From contig NZ_PUIP01000015.1 in assembly GCF_002968015.1 (NCBI RefSeq), positions 62,001 to 126,000 on the forward strand: a DNA stretch of 64,000 bases, given 5' to 3'. Made by a program: the position numbers and the translations under genes. Source of the stretch: Massilia phosphatilytica (GTDB lineage: Bacteria > Pseudomonadota > Gammaproteobacteria > Burkholderiales > Burkholderiaceae_D). The notes below the pieces were generated by a model that saw nothing but the letters and a program-made list of their open reading frames with translations, ran no database searches and was not told the origin of the DNA. Positions 27,978 to 36,670 of the stretch are shown here, one piece after another; position 1 is the first letter of the stretch; each line of letters starts with the position of its first letter.

Positions 27978-28796
27978 ATGCCCATCGATGCCACCGAATT
28001 CGACGAGTACCTGCAGTTCGCCAACGAGCTGGCCGATGCGGCCGCCGGCGCCATCCTGCCGCATTTCCGCGCCGGCAGCGGCGCCGAGAACAAGAGCGCG
28101 CACGGCTTCGATCCGGTGACGGCGGCCGACCGCAGCGCCGAGCGCGTGATGCGCGCGCTGATCCACTCCCGCTATCCGCACCACGGCATCCTCGGCGAAG
28201 AAGAGGGCGCGCAGGCCGGCAGCGACGGCCTCACGTGGGTACTGGACCCCATCGACGGTACCCGGGCCTTCCTCCTCGGCCTGCCGCTGTGGGGCACGCT
28301 GATCGCGCTGAACGACGGCACGCGCCCAGTGCTGGGCCTGATGAACCAGCCTTTTACGCGCGAGCGCTTCGTCGGCACGGCGCACTGCGCGTGGAACGGC
28401 GGCCACGTGCTGCACACGCGCCCGTGCGCGCAGCTGGCGGACGCGCACGTGATGTGCACGTCGCCCGATATCTTCGATCCGGCCCAGCGCGCGGCCTTCG
28501 ACGCCGTCGCGGGCCGCGCGCGCCTGCTGCGCTATGGCGGCGACTGCTACGCCTATTGCATGCTGGCGTCCGGCCTCGTCGACGCCGTCATCGAAGCGGG
28601 CCTGCAGCCGTGGGACGTGCAGGCCCTGGTGCCCATCATCGAAGGGGCCGGCGGCGTCATCACGGCGTGGGATGGCGGCGACGTGCAGCATGGCGGCACG
28701 GTGCTCGCGTGCGGCGACCGGCGCCTGCACGCGCAGCTGATGCGTGAATTGGCGGCTGCGTCCGCGTGGGCACGGGATGTCCACCCTACGGCCTGA
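27978..28796 (+). CDS. Inositol monophosphatase family phosphatase (HisN-like)
   Basis: A 272-residue magnesium-dependent phosphatase. Metal-site motifs are complete: GILGEEEG (Glu74-76), WVLDPIDGTRAF (Asp90, Asp93) and a C-terminal PWDVQALVPIIEGAGG. The sequence, notably YGGDCYAYCMLASGLVDAVIEAGLQPWDVQ, matches the HisN type histidinol-phosphate phosphatase branch more than true inositol phosphatases, but the his genes are not here. The last eleven codons (ASAWARDVHPTA region, from about 28760) are made by the inserted REP-like palindrome, so the native C terminus was probably near ELAAA. Start at 27978 has no strong Shine-Dalgarno. Confidence 0.87.
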   Translation: MPIDATEFDEYLQFANELADAAAGAILPHFRAGSGAENKSAHGFDPVTAADRSAERVMRALIHSRYPHHGILGEEEGAQAGSDGLTWVLDPIDGTRAFLLGLPLWGTLIALNDGTRPVLGLMNQPFTRERFVGTAHCAWNGGHVLHTRPCAQLADAHVMCTSPDIFDPAQRAAFDAVAGRARLLRYGGDCYAYCMLASGLVDAVIEAGLQPWDVQALVPIIEGAGGVITAWDGGDVQHGGTVLACGDRRLHAQLMRELAAASAWARDVHPTA

Positions 28797-28839
28797 CCGG
28801 CGTCACGTAGGGTGGGCTCCCTGAGCCCACGCGTCACGT
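28763..28839. repeat. REP-like palindromic pair, copy 2
   Basis: Outer arms CGCGTGGGC (28763-28771) and GCCCACGCG (28825-28833) and inner arms CCACCCTACG (28781-28790) and CGTAGGGTGG (28806-28815) are perfectly complementary. Each half also folds alone, e.g. GTGGGCTC/GAGCCCAC. The units match those at 3.46-3.54 kb but in the opposite order. The left half is translated as the C terminus of the phosphatase; the right tail runs into the stop of the convergent hybrid kinase at 28845. Confidence 0.8.
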
Positions 28840-28844
28840 TTGCG

Positions 28845-31800
28845 TCACGGATACCCGAGCCACGCAGCCAGCGCTGCCAGATCGACCGGTTTGGTCAGAT
28901 GATGATCGAACCCGGCCGCGCGCGTGCGCTCGCGGTCGGCCTGCTGGCCCCAGCCCGTGAGCGCGACGATGCGCACGTGCGCATGGCCCGCGGCGCGGAT
29001 GGCGCGCGCGACGTCGAAGCCGTCCATTTCCGGCATGCCCAGGTCGAGCAGCACGACACTGGGCGCGAACCCGGGCAGCGCCGCCAGCGCGGCCGGGCCG
29101 CCGTACACGGCCCGGGCCCGGGCCCCGTGCGTTTCCAGCAGCTGGGCCAGCGTGTCGGCCGCGTCGGCATTGTCATCCACGACGAGGACGCGGTGGCCGG
29201 CCAGAGCCGCGCGCGTTGCCCCACCCGTGCCCGCGTCGCCGTCCGGCGCGGTATCGTGCAGCAGGGGCAGGCGCACGACGAATTCGCTGCCGCAGCCCGG
29301 CCCCGCGCTGTGCGCCTCCACGGTCCCGTCGTGCATCTCGACGAGCTTGCGCACGATGGCGAGGCCGATGCCCAGGCCGTTGCCGTCGCCCCGGTTGCCC
29401 AGGTGCGGCTGCGCGAACATGTCGAACACGTGCGGCAGTTGCGCGGCCGGGATGCCGCGGCCGTTGTCGCGCACCCGCAGCGCGACGGCGTGGCCTTCGC
29501 GCAGCGCGAGCAGTTCGATGCGGCCGCCCGCACCGGTGTACTTGGCGGCGTTGTTGATCAGATTCGTGAGCACCTGCGTCAGGCGCACGGCATCGCCATG
29601 CACGACGAGCGACGCGTCCGGCACCGTCACGTCAAGAACGTGGCCGGCGCGCTCGACCTGCGGGCGGCTCGCCTCGACGGCATCGCGCACGATGTCGGGC
29701 AGGGACAGCGGGCGCCGGTCGAGTTCGATCTTGCCGCGCGAGATGCGCGCGATCTCCATCAGGTCGTCGACCAGCTTGACGATCTGCCGCACCTGGCGCT
29801 CGACGATGCCGGTGAGGCGGTCCGTAGCGTCCCGGCCTTCGGCGCGGCGCATCAGCTGGATCGCGCTGCTGATCGGCGCGAGCGGGTTGCGCAGCTCGTG
29901 CGCCAGGGTGGCGAGGAATTCATCCTTGCGCCGGTCCGCGTCCTTCAGCGCCTGTTCGGCACGCACGCGCTCGATCGCGGCCCACGTCCGTTCGCCCGCT
30001 TCGCGCACGAGATTCACTTCGGCCGCGTTCCAGTGGCGCGGCGCCGCGTGGTGCACGCAGAACACGCCGGCGACGCGTCCGCCGGAATACAGCCCGACGG
30101 CGACATGGGACGCGATGCCGACGCTGACCCAGCCGGCACGCGTGGTGCTGTCCACGTTCGGTGTGCGTGCCGTGTCCTCGACGACGAAGGGTTCGCCCCG
30201 CTCGAACGCGGCGAGCGCGCGCCCGCCCAGCGCCGGCATCGGGTACGTGCCGGCCAGCGACGCGACGCCCTCCACATGGTCGCGCCGGATGTGGATCCGG
30301 CCATCCTCGAATTCGCCGATCAGCACACGGCTCGCGCCCAGGTGCGCAGCCACCATCCGCGTGGCCGTCGCCTCGATCGCGTCGGCATCGTCCAGCGAGC
30401 GCATCGCGTCGGACAGGCGCAGCAGGAAGGCCGCCCGTTCCTCGCTGTCGCGCAGGCGCGCCTCCAGCATGCGCCGGCCGGTCGTGTCGCGCGAGACGCC
30501 CACGACCTGCTCGACCGACCCGTCCTCGGCCAGCACCGGGCCCCAGCGGAACTGGAAATACGCGCTCGTGCCGGCGGGGCTCGTGAAATACACCTCGTCC
30601 TGGATGGTGACGCCGGTGCGGAAGATGGTGTCGAGGTGGTCGTCCAGGCGTGCGGCCAGGTCGGACGGGAAGTCGAGGTCGGCGAAGCTGCGGCCCACCA
30701 GGGCCCCGGCTTCCATGCCGTACAGCTCTTCCATCGCGCGGTTGACATAGACGAAGCGGTGCGAACGGTCGAACGCGTAGACGAAGTCGGGCAGCGCGTC
30801 CATCGTCGTCGCGACGAAGCGCGACTGGCGCATCAGCTCCGCGTGGGCGGCTTCGCGCTCGGCCTGCGCCTGCGCGCGCTCGACGGCGGCCCACGTGCGT
30901 TCGGCCGTCTCCTGCATCACGGCCAGGTCGGCGTCGCTCCACGCGCGCGCGCGGCCGTGGTGCGCGAACAGGATGGCCACGAGGCGGCCGTCCTTCACGA
31001 GCGGCACGTCGGCCACCGCGGCGACGCCGAGCGCCGCGTGCGCGGCGCGCGCGGCCGTATCGAGGCGAGGGTCGGCCTGCACGTCCGGCCGCACGACCGG
31101 GCACCCCGTGCGCAGCGCGGCCAGCAGGCCGGCGCCGTAGTCGGCGTAGCGCAGCCGGTCCGCGAGGCCTGGCGCCGTCATGCCGTCGGCGTAGGTGACG
31201 ATCAGGTGCTCGCCGTCGCCGCAGTCGGCCGCGTAGCCGATGCGGTCCACGCGCAGGTGCTCGCGCAGTACGCGCGCCGCTTCCTCTTGGATGCGGCGCG
31301 GATCGGCCAGCGGGCGCAGGGTATCGTTCAGGCGCAGCAGGAAAGCCTGGCGTCGCTCGTCGTCGCGCCGGGCCGCGTGATTGCGGTGGCGTTCGATGGC
31401 GCCGGCCGCCGTGCGCAAGAGCAGGTCGAGCAGCCCCGTGCCGTCCGCCACCGGCGGCCGCGCCAGCGCGAGGCACAGCGTGCCGAGCAGGGTGCCGTCG
31501 TGGGCCGTGAGGGGCAGTGCGTACGGCGCATCCGTGGCAGTGGCGCGCGCGACGGGCACGACGTCATTGCGGTAGCCGGAGGCGGCGCCGTGCGTGCGCT
31601 GGGCCACGACGGCGCGCCCGGCATCCGGTCCCGCGGCCAGTTCGATGCGGCCGTAGGCGGTGCCGGCCAGCGCGCAGGCGCGGTTCAGGACCGGGGCCAG
31701 CGCGGCCGGCAGGTCGGCCTGGCCGGGCGGCGCCACGTGCAGTTCGAGCAGGGGACGCAGGATGGCGGGACTGGCCAGCAGCGCGGCTTCCGCGGTGCCG

Positions 31801-32447
31801 CCGGTGCGCGTTTCGATGCGGTGACGCAGGGCGGCGAGGTCCCGTTCGACCCGGCCGGCCGGCGGCGCGCCGTCCAGCGCCCGCACGACCTGGTGCGCGG
31901 CGGCCGCGAAGGACGACAGTTCCGCCAGCACGCGCGCATCCTCGGCGTCGAACTGCCGCTCGGGATCGTGGGCGATGGCCCAGACGGTGCCGATCGGCTG
32001 GTCGTCGATCATCCACGGCACGAGCAGGCATTCGAGCAGGGCGGGGCCGCCGCAGCGCAGCGAGGGGAAATGGCGCGCGGGCCCGTCGAACAACAGCGTC
32101 GTATTCCGTTCGATGACGACGCCGCACGGACTGTCGCCGCGCGGCACCGTGCCGCCGACGGTAGCCGCGTGCGCGCCGGCCATCGCATGCCAGCGGAACA
32201 CGTCGCCATGCGCGCCGTGTTCCAGGATGCTGACGCCGGCCGTGCCGGCGCGGCACAGTTGCAGCGCGAGTTCGGCGAGCCGCTGCAATACGTTGCGCGG
32301 ATGGGTCACGAGCTCCTGACTGAGCAGCGTGAGGGCGCGGCTCTCCGCGCGGTGGTCCGGTGCGCGCACCGGGCGCCGTGCGAGTTCGTGCGTGATCAAG
32401 ACTTCGTCGAGGGTTGCCTCGACATTGCCCGTGTCGTTTAGCGTCAT
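28845..32447 (-). CDS. Large hybrid histidine kinase with several GAF domains
   Basis: A 1200-residue soluble kinase. Order: N-terminal segment shared with the kinase at 21.5 kb (DEVLITHELARRPVRAPDH), GAF (about 40-190), divergent GAF (215-360), GAF (375-540), PAS (560-690, FVYAFDRSHRFVYVNRAMEELYGMEAGALVGRSF), GAF (700-835), HisKA with His850 (TLAHELRNPLAP), HATPase (NLINNAAKYT, DNGRGIP, GLGIGLAIV) and a receiver with Asp1135 (VVLLDLGMPEMDG). The many GAFs suggest several cytoplasmic or light/redox cues; no bilin-type cysteine could be assigned. Start at 32447 is set by homology to the paralogue. No response regulator or HPt gene is adjacent. Confidence 0.9.
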   Translation of the reverse strand: MTLNDTGNVEATLDEVLITHELARRPVRAPDHRAESRALTLLSQELVTHPRNVLQRLAELALQLCRAGTAGVSILEHGAHGDVFRWHAMAGAHAATVGGTVPRGDSPCGVVIERNTTLLFDGPARHFPSLRCGGPALLECLLVPWMIDDQPIGTVWAIAHDPERQFDAEDARVLAELSSFAAAAHQVVRALDGAPPAGRVERDLAALRHRIETRTGGTAEAALLASPAILRPLLELHVAPPGQADLPAALAPVLNRACALAGTAYGRIELAAGPDAGRAVVAQRTHGAASGYRNDVVPVARATATDAPYALPLTAHDGTLLGTLCLALARPPVADGTGLLDLLLRTAAGAIERHRNHAARRDDERRQAFLLRLNDTLRPLADPRRIQEEAARVLREHLRVDRIGYAADCGDGEHLIVTYADGMTAPGLADRLRYADYGAGLLAALRTGCPVVRPDVQADPRLDTAARAAHAALGVAAVADVPLVKDGRLVAILFAHHGRARAWSDADLAVMQETAERTWAAVERAQAQAEREAAHAELMRQSRFVATTMDALPDFVYAFDRSHRFVYVNRAMEELYGMEAGALVGRSFADLDFPSDLAARLDDHLDTIFRTGVTIQDEVYFTSPAGTSAYFQFRWGPVLAEDGSVEQVVGVSRDTTGRRMLEARLRDSEERAAFLLRLSDAMRSLDDADAIEATATRMVAAHLGASRVLIGEFEDGRIHIRRDHVEGVASLAGTYPMPALGGRALAAFERGEPFVVEDTARTPNVDSTTRAGWVSVGIASHVAVGLYSGGRVAGVFCVHHAAPRHWNAAEVNLVREAGERTWAAIERVRAEQALKDADRRKDEFLATLAHELRNPLAPISSAIQLMRRAEGRDATDRLTGIVERQVRQIVKLVDDLMEIARISRGKIELDRRPLSLPDIVRDAVEASRPQVERAGHVLDVTVPDASLVVHGDAVRLTQVLTNLINNAAKYTGAGGRIELLALREGHAVALRVRDNGRGIPAAQLPHVFDMFAQPHLGNRGDGNGLGIGLAIVRKLVEMHDGTVEAHSAGPGCGSEFVVRLPLLHDTAPDGDAGTGGATRAALAGHRVLVVDDNADAADTLAQLLETHGARARAVYGGPAALAALPGFAPSVVLLDLGMPEMDGFDVARAIRAAGHAHVRIVALTGWGQQADRERTRAAGFDHHLTKPVDLAALAAWLGYP

Positions 32448-32614
32448 GTCTTCTCGTCCGTTGTTATGCCGGGCAGACTCTGCGCGGCTGAGCCGCGAAC
32501 GGGAAGAATAGGGCCGGATCGTTTGGCAGGGCAAGCGAAAGATGAGTTTTAGAGAGATTTCGTTTTGACCAGTGTTGCCGATGCGACGATTCAGATTCCG
32601 CATGGAAATGAAGA

Positions 32615-32637
32615 GCCGTCCGCGCGCTGCGGACGGC
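32615..32637 (-). terminator. Hairpin after the aldehyde dehydrogenase operon
   Basis: Perfect 9-bp stem GCCGTCCGC (32615-32623) / GCGGACGGC (32629-32637) with a 5-base loop, starting six bases after the paoC stop on the minus strand and followed by TCTTCATTTC. The weak T tract makes it a moderate intrinsic terminator. Confidence 0.65.
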
Positions 32638-32642
32638 CTTGT

Positions 32643-34943
32643 TTACTTGCTGACGGGCACTTCGTGGTCGCCCAGCAGCACCTTGTCGGGCGTGATGGGC
32701 GTCGTGCGCAGGCGCTTGCCGGTGGCGTGGAACACGGCGTTGGCGACGGCCGCCGCCACGCCCACGATGCCGATCTCGCCGACGCCCTTGGCACCGAGCT
32801 GCCTGCTGACGATGCGGTCTTCCTCGTCCGCGAAAATCACGTCGATGGCGTGGATGTCCTTGTTGACCGCGACGTGGTACTCGGCGTAGTTGTGGTTCAT
32901 GAAGCGGCCGAGGCGGTGGTCCGTGAACGTCTCTTCGTGCAGTGCCTGGCTGATGCCCCACACGACGGCGCCGCTGACCTGGCTCGCGGCCGTCTTCGCA
33001 TTGATGATGCGGCCGGCCGCGACGGCGGACACGGCACGCGTCACGCGCACCATGCCGAGCCGCTCGTCGACGCGCACCTCGACGAACACGGCCGAGTGCA
33101 CGGCGCGCGCGAACTTGCGCTGCTTGAGCACCTGCGGTGTCATCAGGTATTTTTCCTCGATGCGGTCGCGGCCCGCCTGCGCCAGCAGGTCGGTGAGCAC
33201 GATGCCTTGGTCCGGCTGCCCGTGCGGGTGGATGCGGCCGTCGGCGAATTCGACGTCCTTGACCTTGAGGCCCTTGAACGCCGGGTCCTTCTGCGCGAGC
33301 TTGAGCAGCGTGGCCTTCAGCTTGTCGCAGGCGCCGGCCACGCCGCCGCCCACCGTCGTCACATGCGACGACCCGCCTTCCACCGGTGCCAGCGGCAAGG
33401 TGGAGTCGCCCAGCTGAAAGGTCACCTGTTCGAGCGGCAGGCCGAGGCGCTCGGCCGCGATCATCGCCATCACGGTGTACGTGCCGGTGCCGATGTCGGA
33501 CGCGGCGCTCGACACGACGAGGCGCCCGTCCGCATGCAGCACGGCCGACACGCGCGCGATCATGACGAGCGAATCCCAGATGCCCGTCGCCATGCCCCAG
33601 CCGACGAGTTCATCGCCGTCGCGCATCGAACGGGGCTCGACGGGCCGGTCCTTCCAGCCGAAGCGCTCCGCGCCGAGCCGGTAGCACTGGCGCAGTTCCT
33701 TGCTGGAGAACGGCTTGTCTTCCAGGTGGTTGTGCTCCGCGTAGTTCTTCAGGCGGAAGTCGAGCGGGTCCATGCGCAGTGCGTATGCCAGTTCGTCCAT
33801 CGCCACTTCCATCGCGTGCACCCCGTGCGCGGCGCCCGGGGCGCGCATGTCGATGGGCGTCGCGCGGTCCTGTTCGACGAGCCGGTAGCCGAGGTGGATG
33901 TTGTCGCAGGCGTACATCTGCCCGGACCAGTTGACGACGACCTCCACGTAGTCTTCCAGGCGCGACGTCTCCTGGATCGCTTCGTGCCAGACGGCCTGCA
34001 GCTTGCCATCCTTGTCGGCCGCCAGCTTGATCCTGTGCCACGTCTCGGGCCGGTGGCCGAAGCTGAACATCTGCTGGCGCGTGAGCACGACGCGCACGGA
34101 GCGCTTCAGCTTCAGCGCGCCCATCACGGCGAGCGGCAACTGGTATTGCGGGCGCAGGCCGGACCCGAACGCGCCGCCCACGTACGGGTTGCGCACCGTG
34201 ACCTTCTTCTTCGGGAGGCCGAACACGTGCGCCACGTACCACTGGCTGTTCTGCGAGCTCTGGGTCTTGTCGTAGATCGTCAGGTGCCCGTCCGCGCCGT
34301 AGACGACGGTGGAGGCGAACATCTCCATCGGGTTGTGGTGCTCGACGGCGTTGTAGTACTCCGCGTCGATCTTCACGGGCGCGGCATCGAATGCCTGGTC
34401 CGCGTCCCCCTTGTTGCCCGGCGGCGTGAAGCCCGCCTTCATCGGGCGCGGCTTGTAGGCCTTGTTCAGGGCCGCGAGCAGGTTGGTATCGTGCTCCTCG
34501 ATGTCGTACGTGACGCGCACGAGGCTGGCCGCGTGGCGCGCGGCCTCGAACGTCTCGGCCACGACGAGCGCCACCGGCTGGCCGCTCCAGAACACGCGGC
34601 TTGAAAACAGGGGGCGGAACGGTGAGCCGCCGGGGGCCGTCATGTCCTTGTACGCGAGGTCGTTGCCGCGCATCTTCGGCCGGTTCTCGTGCGTGATCAC
34701 GTCGATCACGCCGGGCACCGCAAGCGCGGCCTCCGCATCGATGGCCTTCACGCGGCCGCGCGCGACCGTGCCGCTGACGACGACGCCATATGCGAGATCC
34801 GGCGCCGGGATCTCGGCCGCGTAATGCGCCGCGCCCGTCACCTTGGCGCGGCCGTCGGTGCGCGACACGGCCATGCCGCTGTGCACACGGCCCGTGCCGT
34901 CGGGTGCCGTGGGCGTGCGCAGGTCGGGGATCAGGTCGGTCAT
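32643..34943 (-). CDS. paoC: Molybdopterin-binding subunit of aldehyde dehydrogenase (PaoC/YagR-like)
   Basis: Large catalytic subunit of 766 residues, xanthine-oxidase family. The first domain begins RTDGRAKVTGAAHYAAEIPAPDLAYGVVV; molybdenum-cofactor contacts are in the glycine-rich GGAFGSGLRPQ and in RAPGAAHGVHAMEVAMDEL, and the catalytic base is Glu723 in KGVGEIGIVG. Like E. coli PaoC it should oxidise aldehydes to acids, with electrons passing to the FeS and FAD subunits. Start at 34943 follows GGGAGA and overlaps the stop of paoB (ATGA). No cofactor-insertion chaperone (PaoD) follows within the window. Substrate is likely an aromatic or broad-range aldehyde, by family only. Confidence 0.9.
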   Translation of the reverse strand: MTDLIPDLRTPTAPDGTGRVHSGMAVSRTDGRAKVTGAAHYAAEIPAPDLAYGVVVSGTVARGRVKAIDAEAALAVPGVIDVITHENRPKMRGNDLAYKDMTAPGGSPFRPLFSSRVFWSGQPVALVVAETFEAARHAASLVRVTYDIEEHDTNLLAALNKAYKPRPMKAGFTPPGNKGDADQAFDAAPVKIDAEYYNAVEHHNPMEMFASTVVYGADGHLTIYDKTQSSQNSQWYVAHVFGLPKKKVTVRNPYVGGAFGSGLRPQYQLPLAVMGALKLKRSVRVVLTRQQMFSFGHRPETWHRIKLAADKDGKLQAVWHEAIQETSRLEDYVEVVVNWSGQMYACDNIHLGYRLVEQDRATPIDMRAPGAAHGVHAMEVAMDELAYALRMDPLDFRLKNYAEHNHLEDKPFSSKELRQCYRLGAERFGWKDRPVEPRSMRDGDELVGWGMATGIWDSLVMIARVSAVLHADGRLVVSSAASDIGTGTYTVMAMIAAERLGLPLEQVTFQLGDSTLPLAPVEGGSSHVTTVGGGVAGACDKLKATLLKLAQKDPAFKGLKVKDVEFADGRIHPHGQPDQGIVLTDLLAQAGRDRIEEKYLMTPQVLKQRKFARAVHSAVFVEVRVDERLGMVRVTRAVSAVAAGRIINAKTAASQVSGAVVWGISQALHEETFTDHRLGRFMNHNYAEYHVAVNKDIHAIDVIFADEEDRIVSRQLGAKGVGEIGIVGVAAAVANAVFHATGKRLRTTPITPDKVLLGDHEVPVSK

Positions 34944-35944
34944 CGTTGGTCTCCCTTTCGTGCCGCCGCCATCAAGGCATGGACGATGGCGTTCCTCGCC
35001 AGCGGTATCTTGAAATCGTTCTGGCCATGACCGCGCGCGCCGCGCAGGATGCGCTCGGCCGCCTGTTCGAACGCGGCCTCGCTTGCAGGGCGGCCCACCA
35101 GCAGCTCTTCCGCTTCCTCGACCCGCCACGGCTTGTGCGCGACGCCGCCCAGCGCGATGCGGGCCGCGCGCACGGTGCCGTCGGCGGCCAGGTCGAGCGC
35201 GGCAGCCACCGACACGAGCGCGAACGCGTACGACAGCCGGTCGCGCACCTTGACGTACTCGAAGCGCTGCGCGAAGCGGCGCGCGTCGGGCAAGGTGATG
35301 TGCGTGACCAGTTCACCGGGCTGCAGGGTCGTGTCGACGTCGGGCGTGTCGCCCGGCAGGCGGTGGAAGTCGGCGAAGGGGATCGTGCGGTCGCCGTTCG
35401 CCGCGCGCACGTGCACGGTCGCGTCGAGCGCGCGCAGGGCCACGCACATGTCGGACGGATGCGTGGCGATGCAGTGCGCACTCGTGCCGAGGATCGCCAG
35501 CTGGCGGTTGATGCCGGCCTTGGCGGGGCAGCCCGTGCCCGGCTCGCGCTTGTTGCACGGCGTGCCCACGTCGTAGAAATAGACGCAGCGGGTGCGCTGC
35601 AACAGGTTGCCGCCGTTCGTCGCCATGTTGCGCAACTGGGGCGAGGCGCCGGCCAGGATCGCGGCGGCCAGCAGCGGATAGCGCTCGCGCACGAGCGGGT
35701 GGTACGCCGTGTCCGCATTGCGGGCGAGGGCGCCCAGGCGCAGGCCGGCGCCGTCTTCCTCGATGACGTCGAGGCCCCGGGCGGCGAGCGGATTGATGTC
35801 GACCAGGCCGGACGGCGTCATCACGTTTTCCTTCATGAGATCGAGCAGATTCGTGCCTCCGGCGATGGGCCGCGCGCCCGGCGCCGCGAGGGCGGCCAGC
35901 GCAGCGTCGACGTCCGCGGGCTGCTGGAAATCGAACGGATTCAT
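34940..35944 (-). CDS. paoB: FAD-binding subunit of aldehyde dehydrogenase (PaoB/YagS-like)
   Basis: Medium subunit of 334 residues carrying FAD: PIAGGTNLLDLMKENVMTPSGLVDINPL is the FAD loop and LGALARNADTAYHPLV with ASPQLRNMATNGGNLLQRTRC the second contact. The insertion CVYFYDVGTPCNKREPGTGC holds cysteines matching the extra [4Fe-4S] cluster of E. coli PaoB, which ordinary xanthine dehydrogenase FAD subunits lack. C-terminal CO-dehydrogenase flavoprotein domain (ALGGVAHKPWRVEEAEELLVG). It overlaps both neighbours by ATGA, so the three subunits are translated together. Confidence 0.9.
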   Translation of the reverse strand: MNPFDFQQPADVDAALAALAAPGARPIAGGTNLLDLMKENVMTPSGLVDINPLAARGLDVIEEDGAGLRLGALARNADTAYHPLVRERYPLLAAAILAGASPQLRNMATNGGNLLQRTRCVYFYDVGTPCNKREPGTGCPAKAGINRQLAILGTSAHCIATHPSDMCVALRALDATVHVRAANGDRTIPFADFHRLPGDTPDVDTTLQPGELVTHITLPDARRFAQRFEYVKVRDRLSYAFALVSVAAALDLAADGTVRAARIALGGVAHKPWRVEEAEELLVGRPASEAAFEQAAERILRGARGHGQNDFKIPLARNAIVHALMAAARKGDQR

Positions 35945-36420
35945 TTCGCGATCCCCATCACGTCGCAGACGGCCTGCGCGATCTGCGGATACGCGCCGCA
36001 GCGGCACAGGTTCCCGCTCATCAGCTCGCGCACGTCGTCGGCCGTCTGCGCCTGGCCCTCGGCGACGAGGCCGGCCGCCGAACAGATCTGGCCCGGCGTG
36101 CAGTAGCCGCACTGGAAGGCGTCGTGGTCGATGAACGCCTGCTGCAGCGGATGCAGCGTGTCGCCCTCGGCCAGGCCTTCGATTGTCGTGACCTCGTGGC
36201 CGTCCTGCATGACGGCGAGCGTGAGGCAGGCATTGATGCGGCGGCCGTCCAGCAGCACCGTGCAGGCGCCGCACTGGCCGTGGTCGCAGCCCTTCTTGGT
36301 GCCGGTGAGGCTGGCGCGTTCGCGCAGCAGGTCGAGCAGCGTCACCGTCGATTCGACGTCGAATCCGCGGTCCTCGCCGTTGATGCGCAGGCGGATGGGG
36401 TACTGCCGGTAAGCGTCCAT
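35941..36420 (-). CDS. paoA: 2Fe-2S subunit of aldehyde dehydrogenase (PaoA/YagT-like)
   Basis: Small subunit of 159 residues with two [2Fe-2S] clusters: the plant-type cluster in GCDHGQCGACTVLLDG ... INAC and the alpha-helical cluster in QCGYCTPGQ ... NLCRCGAY. E. coli PaoA carries a Tat signal that exports the complex to the periplasm; this protein starts MDAYRQYPIRLRINGED and has none, so the enzyme should be cytoplasmic. The ATG at 36420 has AAGGA upstream; a longer frame to 36510 adds a cysteine/arginine-rich leader without Tat motif. First gene of the operon. Confidence 0.9.
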   Translation of the reverse strand: MDAYRQYPIRLRINGEDRGFDVESTVTLLDLLRERASLTGTKKGCDHGQCGACTVLLDGRRINACLTLAVMQDGHEVTTIEGLAEGDTLHPLQQAFIDHDAFQCGYCTPGQICSAAGLVAEGQAQTADDVRELMSGNLCRCGAYPQIAQAVCDVMGIAK

Positions 36421-36670
36421 GGCCGTCCTTGTCGAGACAAAGGCCTCACCATACGGTCGCCCGCGCGGCCCTTCGGTTCGCTCACACACACAGTCTGGTC
36501 GATCTGGCAACGCCGTGTGTCATTTGTGCAGCAGTCCGCATCGTTTTTGCATAAAACGTGAATTCTCATCAATTATTTCGAAGTAAAATGTTTTCAAAGT
36601 TATACAACGGCACGGGTTGTAACCGTAATGCAACGGTTATGGCGTCAACGCCCCCACCGTCCAGGCAAGG
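36421..36670. promoter_or_regulatory. Divergent control region between paoA and a diguanylate cyclase gene
   Basis: The 250-base gap is A/T-rich in its middle. It holds two inverted repeats: CGTTTT-TGCAT-AAAACG (36542-36558) and TAACCGT-AATGCA-ACGGTTA (36620-36639), the latter 31 bases before the cyclase start. No adjacent regulator gene is present. I see no convincing promoter pair or hidden gene here. Confidence 0.4.

Noticed and set aside
28812-32441. A plus-strand frame of about 1200 codons opposite the large hybrid kinase.
   Set aside because: Same antisense artefact; the kinase motifs are on the minus strand.
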